A DNA stretch of 64,000 nt from Diogma glabrata (taxonomy: Eukaryota; Arthropoda; Insecta; Diptera; Cylindrotomidae): NCBI GenBank assembly GCA_963693315.1, contig OY856186.1, positions 71,136,019-71,200,018 of the forward strand, written 5' to 3'. Of this stretch, positions 33,459 through 45,709 are shown piece after piece; within the stretch, counting starts at the first letter, position 1; every line of letters begins with the position of its first letter. The notes under the pieces were generated by a model. The model saw nothing but the letters and a program-made list of their open reading frames with translations, did no database searches and was not told the DNA's origin. The translations under genes were made by a program, and so were the position numbers.

Positions 33459-34615
33459 GTTACAATTAATACACTAAAGGCCACCGATAGTTTGAGACTC
33501 GGATCAAGGAAGAAGATTAAAGATTAGTCATACGTCGGGATTATCAACAGATATAGTAATCGGCATCAAGTTTTTGTATATTATCAATTTGATAGACTGG
33601 TGATCTTCCTGCATGCGGACTTCTTTGATTTAAGCAACCAAACACCTAATGATGAGGAGTGAGTAATGGAGCGTTGAGGCGGGATCTAGCTGAACCATGT
33701 GGTGAGTTATATTTGATTTTAATTTTTTTTATTCATGAATGAGTATGGTTGTGTATGTAAGTGTATGAGTGGGTGTATATGAATGTGGATACATATAAGC
33801 ATGAGTCCGAGGCGAAAGTACTAGATTAAACGATTTTCTTTCCACACATCAACGGTGTTTACAGTTATCATAGGTCATAAAGACTACCTTCATTTGGATT
33901 TATTTTAGAAGTCAAACCTGTTTTTTTTTATTAATTCCATCACATCACACCAAGATCTACCGTTAGTTGTAGATTCTGATATTAGAATTGAATTTAATTT
34001 AAAAAAATAACAAAAAAGGTGATTATTAATAAGCGATGTTAAGATTCGACTTTGGGTAAATAATGGTTGGATGGTAATAGTAGTTGGTAATGGATTACAA
34101 ACTCATCAATTAATGACTATTCTATCAAATCTAAAACCAACCCGAAGTAGTATCAAAGAAATAAGGTTAAATAAGGCTGTAACTTCATCATCTTCTACCA
34201 CCACTATTAAAACTATAGCAAATAATTGTAGCGGGAGTAGCTGTAGTAGTAGTTGTAATAAGACACATAATGTGAATCATTTGAGAAAATCATCTAATAG
34301 TATAACAACCATACAACAACCATGCAAACTTCGAAGTTGTTTTCGTATGATGACGCCTTCGTTCTGGCATTGACCAACAATTTTATAATGGTTTTCAATT
34401 CAGCTACATCATTGCTAAGGTTATAGAATAATCACTGTAGATATTCAAACTATATTGGTTGTAAATAATAACATGTTAGTTATATTAACCGACAAACTCT
34501 AAATTATATTCAATGAAACTGATTAGTCGAAGAAATTTTACCCAAAATTAAATTATAACGAAGATATTGGGGTAAACTTATTCTTAACTGAAATTTTGAA
34601 TGTTATTGGATTGTT
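33459..34615. other. unassigned; possibly 5' part of an LTR-B copy
   Basis: A GTAGTAGTTGTAATAAG-type simple repeat is at about 34,230-34,260. The frame 34,071-34,373 is serine/threonine-rich and unrecognised. The stretch 33,655-33,800 (ACCATGTGGTGAGT, GTATGAGTGGGTGTAT) has some resemblance to 59,395-59,530 upstream of the third LTR-B copy, so it may belong to that repeat. Confidence 0.4.
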
Positions 34616-34965
34616 TCATGTGTGTATGAATGTGGGCATGGATATAGATACGGGTGATAGTGTGTATGTGTGAGAGAGAGCGTGTGTGAGTGTGGGAGAG
34701 GGTGCGAGAGTGTATGAGGTGTGAGTGTGAGAGTATGTGAGAAAATGTGGGGTTTGACGGGTTGATTGCGCTTCTTTCGCCTAGGGGGTCGCCAGAGTCT
34801 CATTCTTTCACTTGCTTTTTTTTCATTTCCGTATATATCATGTATTTCGCGTACATTTTGGTTTATTTGTGCTGAAGTAGCAGGATTTCATACTCGATCC
34901 CAATGATTTGAAGCTGGTCAGGGGCAAAAAAATTAACCTCGCTAGGTACGCGAGGCAATACGAAT
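34616..34965 (+). mobile_element. LTR-like repeat family B, copy 1
   Basis: Shares with 37,706-38,106 and 60,014-60,400 a GT-rich opening (GAGTGTGAGAGTATGTGAG), then GTGGGGTTTGACGGG, TTCGCGTACATT, GCTGAAGTAGCAGGATTTC and CCTCGCTAGGTACGCGA. Copy 2 is followed by a PBS, which is why this is read as an LTR. This copy breaks off after the CGCGA block and runs into the env fragment. Confidence 0.6.
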
Positions 34966-34971
34966 AACTAC

Positions 34972-35190
34972 TTGCTAGACATAAATTATAGGGAATACGA
35001 ATTAGAACACATCTTTGATAACCATAACAGGAAAAAACGCTCTTTCATAAACGGAGTCGGTAGACTTTCAAAATTTTTATTTGGCACAATAGACGACGAA
35101 GACGAAACAAAAATAGAAAACAGATTGACTATGTTAGAAAGACTACAACAGCACGTTTTAATTGTTAAAGGAACAAATAATGGTGGATAG
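34972..35190 (+). pseudogene. errantivirus/baculovirus-F-type envelope fragment
   Basis: The frame reads ...H-N-R-K-K-R followed by S-F-I-N-G-V-G-R-L-S-K-F-L-F-G-T-I-D-D-E-D: a furin-type cleavage site (RKKR) directly followed by a glycine-spaced hydrophobic fusion-peptide-like segment and an acidic patch, the hallmark of the F-like Env proteins of insect errantiviruses. Only about 70 residues survive; there is no signal peptide, no receptor-binding part and no transmembrane anchor in frame. A fragment of a dead retroelement, not a functional gene. Confidence 0.7.
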
Positions 35191-36002
35191 CTCTGTAGCG
35201 ACCCTCTAATACAGACAGACTTTATACTCGCTACATCGTAGCAAAAACCACTCCTCAAACAATGACCAATTCCAAACGCAGAACACGCTCATATTACAAG
35301 CAACTCATTAAAACAATCAAACCCTTCACATTCCCAGACAAACATAAACCTTCAATCTCAAATTCAATTACAACCTCAACAAAAAACCCATTTTTATCGA
35401 AACTAACAAGTGTTTCACGTTTTCTACAAAACGAATTAAAATATTTTCTCATCAAAAATTGCTCCAAAGCAATTTTAACCTAACTATTCAGAATTAAGAT
35501 ATAATATTAATTAAACTATGTAACCAAAAACTCCCAGACGAATTTCTTTAAAAACACATTAGAATGAAATAACATACGACAGACGAGGTATAATGAAAAA
35601 CTCATAAAATAATTCAAACTATGCATTTTCTATTTTCTCAACGTTAGTGTGAGAAAAACTATGTTTATGTGAGAAAAAAGACATGTTTATGTGAGAAAAG
35701 AGACTTTATGATTAAAGAGACAACATGTTTATGTGAGAAAAAAGACTTTATGATTTATGATGCAAAATTTTGATTGGTTGAAGCCAACTCAAAAGTGGTA
35801 ATAAATAACGGTAGAATAACGAAATTCTGGTTAGTCTATATTGCGTTCTAAAAACCAACAGTTCATCACGGTAACCAGTGAACTTCAAATAAACAGTTAA
35901 AGTGGTCAGTGTAAAAGTGTTGTACAAAAAATTATATCCTCCAACCAATAAAATTATTTGAGTGAATTAAATAAAAATAACATAAGTAGTCGTTTAAGTC
36001 GA
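35191..36002. other. unassigned, with a short tandem repeat
   Basis: A basic frame at 35,262-35,483 is unrecognised and might be decayed env. At 35,647-35,758 the phrase ATGTTTATGTGAGAAAA occurs three times, twice followed by GACTTTATGATT, an irregular tandem repeat of about 35-45 bases. Confidence 0.5.
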
Positions 36003-36356
36003 AAAAACTCGGCCTCCTAAATAGATGCAAAAAATTTTTCACTCCATACCAATTGCTCCATGTTTATAAGTCCTATATTCGTCCCTGTATGGAGTACTGT
36101 TGTCAAGTTTGGGGTGCTGCCTCTGTTTCCATCTTGGCCCTCTTGGACTCTGTTCAAAAGCGAGCTATACGAATTGTGGGTGATCGAACTTTGACATCAA
36201 AACTTGATTCCCTACAATATCGTCGCACTGTTGCTGACCTCGTTGTTTTTACAAATATCGTCATCAGCAGTGCTCAGATGAAATCAGCGGCATCATGCCT
36301 CAAACTTATTCTTACCCCCGTTCCACTCGGCAGTCGGCTGCCGCAACCGGTGTCAT
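36003..36356 (+). mobile_element. LINE fragment, truncated at both ends (copy of 56,347 family)
   Basis: Encodes the end of an RT: L-L-N-R-C-K-K-F-F-T-P-Y-Q-L-L-H-V-Y-K-S-Y-I-R-P-C-M-E-Y-C-C-Q-V-W, R-A-I-R-I-V-G-D, S-L-Q-Y-R-R-T-V-A-D-L. It is nearly identical to 56,347-56,690, and both copies start at the same base (AAAAAACTCGGCCTCC). One T is missing near 36,246 relative to the other copy, breaking the frame. It stops at about 36,350 without poly(A). Confidence 0.85.
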
Positions 36357-37683
36357 GAACTTTTTGAGTTGTTTTTGCTTCATTTTATAAAACGTAATTA
36401 CCTACAATCGTTTCGTAATGGTTATTTCTGTTTATAATTCCCGTCAAAATTTTAGTACAGATTAATAGTGAAGACTTCTTTTAGTGGGGACACATATTTA
36501 ACGAGAATATAACCAGTGAAGAGGCTTATCTTGTTATCGGTTTTTTTTGTTATGTAAAAACGGCGTGACTTTAGTTATAAATACGTGGTTGAAGACATGA
36601 AGTTTCTCTTATTCTATCATTCGCGAAATAGGAATCACATGTTATCTGACAGTTCGTGAAAATAAAATGTCAAAAAAAGTCACAAACTTATTTGTTGAGT
36701 GTAATTTTTTTTTGTGATTAATGTTAATTTATTTTGTAATTAGTGTTAATTTAATTTGTGATTAATGTTAAATTATCTTGTGATACCAAGCCAGAGTTAT
36801 ATAAATCAATTTTTTTATTACAATAAGTCTTCCATAACGCAATTATGTTTGTTGAGTAAATTGATAAAGAATTTTTAATTAGAATCCACCGAAAAACTTT
36901 TCTCGGTCTATATTGCGTGATAATTAGTCAAATTTGCATGCTTAAAATAGAATCTACTAGAAATCTTTGATCATAAATTTAATGCTAACGTTGATTACGG
37001 AGATAACCCTGGTGAAATTTGGTCAAGGTTATTTAGCTCCATTAATAAACAAGGAAGCAAATTTAATTGATAGTAAAATTAATATAAACTGCTTTGTTTT
37101 GTAACTCAATTGGATATTGGCTTGAGTTTAAGTTACCTGTTTAGCGTTAATTATTAATAAACGCTAATATAAATAAATTTACTACCTTCAAAATTGTGGG
37201 TAATTAAATAAACAAAATAATAATTAACAAAATATAGCCGTTGTGAAAGTTGGACAATGGTGATTAGCCCCATTAATAAACACGGAAGCAAATTTAATTG
37301 ATAGTAAAATTATTATAAACTGATAGTATAATTCAAAGGGATATTTGCTTGAATTTTTATTTTTAAATAAGTTACCTGTTATGTGTTAAGTTTCAATAAA
37401 TTCAAAAATAAATAAAATTCAATGAATTCAAATTTGTGTGCAATTACTTACAACATAGCAAAACAAAAGTAGCACCGCTTAATGTTGAGTGGAAAATTGT
37501 TATGTAGTGGCTTGCAAATCGAAAAGAGAAAAGGGAAACTAGGGGTTTGTTTGTTTGGTCGAAATCGAACCAAAACAAAAAAGGCAATCAATTTGGAAAA
37601 CGTACGAGAAAAGGGGAAAGACAAACTAATCATACACAACCTCCTGTACTGGTGTTTTATGAGAATTGAAGTGGAAGTGAAGG
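36357..37683. other. AT-rich region with tandem and long-period duplications
   Basis: No gene recognised. At 36,711-36,784 a 25-26-bp unit (TTTGTGATTAATGTTAA) is repeated three times. 36,990-37,210 and 37,230-37,450 are diverged copies of one unit of about 230 bp, best seen in CCATTAATAAACA-GGAAGCAAATTTAATTGATAG (37,040 and 37,269), followed in both by GGATATT-GCTTGA and GTTACCTGTTA. Confidence 0.65.
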
Positions 37684-37705
37684 ATGAACATTTTTGAAGG
37701 TCAAA

Positions 37706-38106
37706 CTTATGGGCATAGATGTAGGTATGGGTGATTGTGGGAATGTGTGTGTGAGTGTGTGCGTGTGTGTATGTGGGTGAGGGTGCGCGAGTGTATGCGG
37801 GGTGAGTGTGAGAATATGTGAGTAGTTGTGGGGTTGGACGGGGTGATCGCGGTTCTTTTCACGTAAGGGTTTTTTTTATACATCCGCTTGTGTTATCATG
37901 TGTCACGCGTACATTACAGTATTTGTGCTGGAGCAGCAGGATTTCTTTCTCGATCCCATAGATTGCAGCTAGTTTGGGGCTATTAATACAACCTCGCTAG
38001 GTACGCGACCTGCTATGCCACTTCGTTGTTATTCAACGAAGCAGCGCTTCATTACAGTATAAAGAAGTGCAGAAACAAAAATAGTGTAGGCCACCCGGAC
38101 ACTACA
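37706..38106 (+). mobile_element. LTR family B, copy 2, followed by a PBS
   Basis: GT-rich opening, GTGGGGTTGGACGGGG, CACGCGTACATT, GCTGGAGCAGCAGGATTTC and CCTCGCTAGGTACGCGACC match copies 1 and 3. The probable end is GGACACTACA at 38,106, followed by TAAT and TGGCGCAGCCAGTAG (38,111-38,125), a tRNA-Ser-type primer-binding site. The start of the LTR is not certain. Confidence 0.7.
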
Positions 38107-38588
38107 TAATTGGCGCAGCCAGTAGTTCGTGAGTGGAGTGGACCCTGTACTCATAATTCTCAAGCCACTCTTTGAGTGAAAGACACGAACAGCAGCTCTA
38201 AAGAATTTAAATAAAAAAATAAAATAAAGTGCAAGTGATAAAAGTGCTAAAGGCTAAAAAAAAATTAATTAATTACAACCGGATTAAGAAACCGTTACAA
38301 GAGTTAAGAAACGAGTCACTGGAATGGAATTTTAGGACAACCAAGATATTACAAAACTACCAAAATTTACAAGGCCAGATATCAGAATCGCAAATACGCA
38401 AAGACATTTTAGAGTTATCAACAATGTTGCTATATAGAATTGTAGAGATTCAACAAAAGCAAAATTTTGGAAAAGCAAAGCAAACAAAATCTAAATTAGC
38501 ACTTTCGATTTTAAGTTCTTTAAAAGTAAATAAATTACACCCAATGGTAATTCGGCTCAAAGATCTAAACGATATCGATAAGATCTAA
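38107..38588 (+). other. PBS, leader and possible gag start behind LTR-B copy 2
   Basis: The PBS is at 38,111-38,125. An open frame from 38,229 to 38,588 (about 119 residues, K/L/Q/N-rich, probably helical: L-Q-E-L-R-N-E-S-L-E-W, I-R-K-D-I-L-E-L-S-T-M-L-L) lies where gag would begin but begins with GTG and shows no recognised domain. It ends in a duplicated GATCTAAACGATA. Confidence 0.45.
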
Positions 38589-39705
38589 ACGATAATTTTT
38601 TTGATTAAAGTGTATAATAAAATAACAAAAAAAAAAGAAATATCAATACATATCAATACATCAATACATTGTCGTCTCATTTTTCTTTTTGTTTTCATGT
38701 TTTTCTAAATTTTTTAATTATTTTTAATTTGATTCCAATTCACTAAACATTATATAAAAATAACAACATTATCCTTATTCAGTAATGACATAGTGACCGT
38801 TAAAGCGACCCCACGTAAGGGTCAATCATGCAAATGATTAAAGCTCTTGAATCTTTAATTTGTTTTTAAAATAAAAAACCAAAACCGATTCCCGCTGATG
38901 TCGAACCATTCGTAATGGGGACGGATGAGGGCGGACACTATGTGATAAAAAATAATTTAAAAGATTTCCATTTTTTTTAATAAATGCAAAGATTCTGGGT
39001 TACATCCCCAGCGATCTCAAAGTAAATTTATATAAAAAGATTCTGGGTCACATCCCCAGCGATCTCAAAAGTTTCAATAATAAATATATACTACATTATA
39101 AATAATAACTTTAACTTAATATAACAAATTTTAAAAAAAAAAATTCAATAATTTTTTAAACACATCAAAACAATCAAATAAATCAAAACAATGTACGCAT
39201 AAAAAAAAAATAAATGAACGATTACCTATATTTTTATATTATACAACAAAACCTAGGTTAAAAATGACTAAACATTTTCTACTATAATTTTATATACGAT
39301 AACAATTTAAATTTATTAAAAACAAAAAAAAACAAAACTAAGGTCGAAATTGGTTCGTTTGTTTTTTCTATATTAACAAAACAAAAACAATTTTATATTT
39401 GATATTATACATTATTATTTCTTTTATAATTTATTTTTATTATATGCAAAAAAAACAAACACATATTACATAACTTATAACTTAAGTTAATTTACTTAAA
39501 TATTAAATTTCATACAATATAAGAGACGAAATACAAACAACAACAATCAAAAGAAATAAGTTGTTTTTGTTCTTGATTTTTGTACTCAAAACTAAATTAT
39601 ATGTAAGTGCATAAAAATCTATATTCCAAAATAAATTTCTTTAAAAAGAAATTTACAAAAATTTGTATCTTTACGACACAAATTTTATTAGTAAGAATGG
39701 GCGAG
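38589..39705 (+). other. probable 3' internal region of the outer LTR element
   Basis: Mostly AT-rich. A short frame near 38,882-38,980 reads P-I-P-A-D-V-E-P-F-V-M-G-T-D-E-G-G-H-Y-V-I, which looks coding but is unrecognised. The phrase AAAGATTCTGGGT(T/C)ACATCCC is tandemly repeated at 38,988 and 39,039 (CCCAGCGATCTCAAA follows each). The purine stretch AAGAATGGGCGAG at 39,694-39,705 is the candidate polypurine tract of LTR family A. Confidence 0.45.
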
Positions 39706-40318
39706 TGTTAAATACCACGTTCCTAAAGTTCCATGTCACAAACATGAATTCAATCCAAGCTTTCCATATACACTTTCTAAATCCATATATCCAAACTCGT
39801 CAAAATGCGACACAGGCATTTTGATTTCCTAACAATTATTTTGAACAAAATAATTGATTTGTTTCATAACATTTTTACAAATAATAATTTTTGATTATGT
39901 TTGCAGAACATATGTTCCAAATCAGTTTGTTGACTTTAAAATAAATGTTATGAAAAAACGATTATTGAATGTAGGTCAGAGCATTTATAAGTAATGATAA
40001 ATGTTCTGACCAATAATAAAATAATATGTAAATTATTATATCACGCCTTTTTTGTTTTGTTTTCCCCTAATTATAATAAATTAAATAAATTCATATACTA
40101 TTATACTAACACTCCCCTCCAATTGTTTAATTTAAACGTAATTTTAAGAATATTTGAAAAATATCAAGCGACTCCGATTTAGACCGTGGACTTAGCAAGT
40201 AAAAAAGTAGTTGTTTTTGTTAAAATTAAAATAAAATAAAATATGCCAAATTAAAAATATTAAAGTGTTTTATGTGTTTTAAAATTAAAGAGGTTTCAAC
40301 GGTCCGGGGTCCATAACA
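39706..40318 (+). mobile_element. 3' LTR, family A
   Basis: 613 bp, TGTTAAATACC to GTCCATAACA, matching 21,579-22,212 along its length with scattered substitutions. Followed by GGCT, the same four bases that precede the left LTR. The purine-rich stretch before it fits a 3' LTR rather than a solo LTR. Confidence 0.85.
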
Positions 40319-43300
40319 GGCTACAAAATGTGTAATTTTGTTGTAATATACTTTGAAGTTGTTTAATACAATAGTTCAACGTTCTATTTATTAAGTTATT
40401 GTTCAGTTGACGTTATTACTGCAGTTTTTGTGCAAGTTGATATGGAAGAATTTAATCCACGAGTTTAAATTAATCTGGAAGGTCAAGCTTATGAAGAGGA
40501 AAACCTACTGTAAATTGGACCTGATTTATTTTCTGGCATACGACGTTATTAGTTATTATTAGTTATTTTACATCAGCTAATTTCGGGAGATATTGATTAC
40601 TGTACAAACATACTAAAGGCTGGACAACAATTATCGGCGGTCAGCGTATAACAGAGTTATTGTAAAAATTAAATGAATTAATTGTGTGGTTTAGTATAAA
40701 AAAATATTTTATTATTAGTTTAATTCTAAGAAGTAGCAAGATTTTTATTTTTCATTGATATTAATTATATATTTATATAACTATTGTTTCGTAAAGGAAC
40801 ATTTCTTTTCTTCTTTTCTTTGATATGGAGGTCATCTAATTGCAGTTTCGCTAAGCGCTTGCTGGGAAAGTAATTATAAAATTGATAGTTTGTTTTTCTT
40901 GTTAAATATGAATTATTAATATATCAAATAATTAAATAAATCAAGCTAAAATATTTCATATTAATAATTCTTGTTTTGCTAAAATTTTATTAGTGGTGCC
41001 TTCTGCATCTAGGAAAATAACAAAATGTAGATAACCCACAACATACTGTATTTAAATTTATTCACCTTAATTTACAATTAAAATCACAATAAAGAACTGA
41101 ACGTAAATAATTAAATTTAGTTTGGGGATCGTCAACCGATGAAAAAGTAGCAAAGATCGCGCGACTAAACAAAATCAAATATTGCTTTTGGGTTATTTGG
41201 GTTTTGCGTAAAATCCAAACCAAAACTAACCCTTGTAATGTATCTACACATCATCCCTTAACTCCTACAAAATCTTACAATGACCGCACATAAAATAAAC
41301 AACAAATTTCCATTATATTCTAAAGTAAACAAACCGCAAAATCATTTTCACACGATAACAAAAAACATATGTGAAAATAAACATAATTTATTTTAAACCG
41401 AAAGAAAGTTTATGAAACTCATATTTCATACAAAACTATTAAATGAAATATGATTACATGTGCATATGTAAATAATATAATTTTCGTTTATTTTTATGTG
41501 ATGTAATAAATTTAAAGTAAAACAGAATATGTCGGTCAATTAAAATTACAAAGAAAATATAAAAATTATGTGACACATTTTTAACATTATGAAACAATTA
41601 ATTTTAAGAATATTTTTGCTAAATGTGTAATTTTTAGTAATATCGATTTTGTATAAATAGAAGAAATTATCGATAATAAAATTCAGATTTGTATATTTGT
41701 CTAAAAGAGAAGCAAGTGTTTTATTCATATATATAAGTCTGACGAAGTCCATTTCGCTTAAGCTTAAGTGACTTCTAACAGTTGGAGTATAGCAATCATT
41801 TGATTTGCGCAAAGCATTGCTATATGAAAATTGGACTGTACTGACCAACGGACTTTTTGAACAGAAATTATTTCTCCTCACTGAAAGATTTATTCTTTAG
41901 TGCAACCTATTAATGGATTTAACACACAATTTCGAAGAGGATTACAACCGTTATACCCTACTTTACAAGCAATGAAGTACACATACATTTACAGGGCATA
42001 AGTAGTCGGAAATTCTTTGACGTTTGTAACGAAATCACTTATCCTAATTGTTTTAACTATATTATACCTTACATGTAACAAACAAAATTGATTTTGTTCA
42101 ACCAAGGCAAATTTATATACTGGTGTACCATAATTTAAATTTATTATTAGCTGGTTTATGGACTCAATGTTAATTATTTTAACAACGGTTTAATTTCATT
42201 CATTGTAAATCCTGTAAATCCAAATTTGAGTTATTATGAGTAATATCGTATTTGTTGTACCGAACAATTTGTTTGAGGAGAAATAATGGAATATTGAAAA
42301 CTCTGAGTTGGGAATGATCTGGTTTTTAGCGGGCTGGATTTTTTTGTAAAAAAAAGAGAAGATTTGCTCGTCGTCTCGAAAAAACATGGAGGGAGATTCG
42401 ATTTTTGACCGTGGTAGAGAACGTTTAAGCCTTTTGCAAAATTAAATTGAACATGAATTAAATTTATAGAAAAAAATTTGGAAAATGATTAAGTGAATGT
42501 TGTAATTACATTGTAAATTGATTAAGTTAATGAAGTTCTTAAATTTATTATTAACAACATTAAAAGGAAATTATTGTAAAAAGAATTTTCAAGTATTTGG
42601 TGATAAAACTAAATAAATCGTTATTTAAATTACAACAAGTTACTGTTTATTACTATGGCTTCAATTTGATATGTTCCACCATGTTTGAGTGCAGTTCTAA
42701 ATTAATAATTTGCTAAAACAAAATTGTTAATTGTGTGCTATATTTGTGGTATGGTGCAGTGGCAGTATGCAAACTATTTTACAAACTATTCAATTGGATT
42801 ATTAGAAAGTTATTATTATTATATTGGATTATCAGCACATTAAATAAATTCGTGGTGGATATTATCGTCACAAAACTATATTACGTCACGGAACATAAAT
42901 TAATGATTGCAAGTATTATGGCAAACAATTACATCAGGTCATAGCTCAATTATGGCGGATTAATGGAATTAAACTTTTTTGTGGAAATAACAGAAAAATA
43001 ATACAAAGGAAATAAACATCAAAATTCATTCAAAACAGTATCTGGAGGACGTCAATTTTTTTGGTTAAGCTATATTAAAGATAAGTAATATTTTTTAACA
43101 TTGCATTGTTTAATTTATTAGAATTGAAATTTATATGCAGTTGAATCGATTTTTATATACTTTTACATTTTATTTACTTTTGAGTTGAAGTTTATATACT
43201 TTGGCAGTTGATTTACTTTTTAACTGACATTTTGTGTTAACATTGCAATTGCTATCTTGATTTAGGGGGTTTTGTTATTATTAATTGTGATTAATTATTA

Positions 43301-44141
43301 TTTCATCTTGGTAATTACTAACTGGTCAATAATGAGTGGCTAGTAACGCGCGTTTGGAGGTTATGCAGAGTGATCGGGGTGTCTGAGATATGGAAACGGT
43401 AAAGTAAAGATCAAGGTCGATAATGTCGTGAACAGGGTAATGTGTGGGTGTAATTTAGTTGCTGTTCCAGTTGTTGGTCGTAAGTTAAAGTCGTACCTTC
43501 CTCACATATAAATTTTGTTGTAGATTTTTTTTATTTTGTGAAAACAATGTTATTTTATTTTGTCTGCTCACCACCATCGTAGTATTGGCATGGCACATAT
43601 TATGATCCACGACGAAGAAAAAACCTCTGGCTAGAGCAGCCGCAGATCGAGGCAGAAGCAGACTTGTGCCCAAATAGTTAAATTCCATCTCACTATTATG
43701 GTACTTTGTTCTGCAAAGCACCCAAATATGCCAGTACGCTACACGTTTAATAATAAATATATATAAAACTTAATGGCGGAATATCTTGACGCCCAATTTT
43801 AATTATTTTTAAGTGTTTTATATCAGGTACGTATTAATTTAAAATATTTAATAAGTTTAGGGCATGTTAATAAATAGTTTTTATAATAAATTAACTAAAC
43901 AATTGTGCAGTGATCAATAATTTTATTAGAAAAAAGTGTTACTAGGAAGTGATACAAATTTGTGTTAATTTTAAAATTAAGTGTCATTTCTAATATTATT
44001 TAATTAATTCTTCCTAGTGTTTTTCCTAATATTATTAATATTATATTTTGTGCAATACAAATTTAACAAGTAAATTCAACTTGTAGTGTAGTGTAGTAGT
44101 TAAACTCAGTTGTACTGATTTTATAAATACAGTTTTATATA
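40319..44141. other. unassigned 3.8-kb stretch upstream of the THAP gene
   Basis: AT-rich with no recognised gene on either strand. Around 40,442-40,550 a frame with two stops reads M-E-E-F-N-P-R-V then G-Q-A-Y-E-E-E-N-L-L and I-G-P-D-L-F-S-G-I-R-R-Y, which looks like decayed coding sequence of unknown origin. 43,580-43,700 is GC-richer. The last about 400 bases (43,740-44,141) may hold the promoter and 5' end of the P-type element: a non-coding run ending in TTTTATATAATG. Confidence 0.4.
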
Positions 44142-44514
44142 ATGCCTCGACATGGTGTGGTTCCAGGTTGTAAGTCGAACTATGTTTCTTCTCAACCATC
44201 AATTCCTACCTTTAGATTCCCAAAAGATAAGGATTTGTTTGAGAAGTGGATTTGTGTAATTCACAGAACAAGCGACTGGAACCCTACAAAATATTCTGCT
44301 GTTTGTGCAATACATTTTCGAGAAGCAGACTTTATTAAAAGAAAAAATAACAAATTTCTCAAATTAAACTCAAAAGCGATACCTTCAATTTTTCCAAATT
44401 TTCCCAAATATTTAGTTCCAATTGAAAACGTACCAAGACGGGATCCCACTAAAAAGTTTGAAAAGTTAAACTCCTTGTTAGAAGCAAAATCAGATAATTT
44501 TTTTTCGTCTGACG

Positions 44515-45709
44515 TTATTGCAGATTAAGTGTTAACAACATCTAAGAACATATAGTAGAATTTTTTTGCCAGCGAACACAAAATTTGTTTGTTATGCGCA
44601 TATTGTTTGCACATGCGCATGCACATGCGCATATTGTTTGCACATTCAGTGTCTCGATTAAAATATTAAAAAAAACTATTGGGGTCCCATTGAAATGGAC
44701 AAAAAAACGCATAAAAATTAATAAATTACTATTGAAATTCAACCAATTATATTAGAAAATCAAAAACTAGTAAAAATATTAATGATTTTGTAGGCAATGT
44801 AACAAAATTTTGATAATTAAAAATAATTATAATAAAACTAACGACGCCCATGGAAACAAATATCACAACAAACAAATGGTACGAACTAGAAGTAGAAATT
44901 TAATAAATATAATTGTTTTGAAAACAAATTTATCCCAAAATAAATAATACATCTCTGTTTTACTTTTTGTCTCATCTATTTGTCTCTTGCTGCGTCCTAG
45001 CTGTCAAAAATTCGCTGGCAAAAAAATTCTACTATACCTCCTGGAAATTTGGATACTGGCGACTATGAAATGGAACGCGTGGAAAACTTCAAATACCTGG
45101 TGTCTGTAATAATATCGTCATATGACATGCAGGCAGATATCAAAGCCCGTGTCTCTGTCGCATACAGAGTTTTCTACGCATACTCAAAACTTTTGCGATC
45201 CAAACATCTTTCGCGGTCGTGTAAACTCACACTTTACAAAGCATTAATCCGACCTGTGCTTACATTTGGAAATAAAAGCTGGACACTGACTTCTTCCGAT
45301 CGTAGAATTTTATCAACATTCGAGAGGAAGGTTATACGAACAATTAATGGTCCATGTAAAGTTGCTGAAAATCAGTATAGAATCCGAATGAATCATGAAA
45401 TCAGACAGCTTCTTGGAGGCTGCGATGTAATCGGATTCGTTAAATCCAACTGGATTAGATGGTTTGGTCATGTAGGGCTCCATTGGATAGAATGATAAAA
45501 AGAGCGTCCCAACAACAACCAGCTGGTGTTCGTCGAAGAGGAAGACCTAGACAACGCTGGCGTGATGACATCATCCAAGACCTTCGTGATATAGGATGTC
45601 GAAACTGGGGTCAACTGGTCATGGAACGAGATGATTGGAAGCTGGTGGCACAGACGGCAAAATCCCTCCATGGGATGTAAACGCCAGAGAGAGAGATTTA
45701 TTGCAGATT
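44515..45709 (+). mobile_element. 5'-truncated RTE-like LINE in the THAP transposase, 12-bp TSD
   Basis: TTATTGCAGATT is present at 44,515-44,526 and 45,698-45,709. The insert (44,527-45,697) is the last about 690 bases of the same LINE family as 28,933-32,356, itself split by a MITE. Its coding part (45,049-45,680 in two frames, one shift near 45,470) ends at TAA 45,678-45,680, followed by a short GAGAGAGA tail. Substitutions relative to the full-length copy are frequent but the two align without large gaps. Confidence 0.9.
44553..45034. mobile_element. 482-bp MITE with perfect 24-bp TIRs, TA target duplication
   Basis: Ends start TAGTAGAATTTTTTTGCC and are inverted perfectly for 24 bases at 45,011-45,034. 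TA lies on both sides (44,551-44,552 and 45,035-45,036), and excision restores the LINE sequence ...AAGAACATACCTCC seen at 31,679-31,692. No ORF of note. TA target and TIR length fit Tc1/mariner-derived MITEs. Confidence 0.9.

Noticed and set aside
37448..37697. Overlapping frames on both strands near LTR-B copy 2
   Set aside because: Short, basic and unrecognised; no start or splice signals that would favour a gene.
41546..41881. 111-codon minus-strand open frame
   Set aside because: No recognisable domain, low-complexity C-terminus and AT-rich composition; not supported as a gene.
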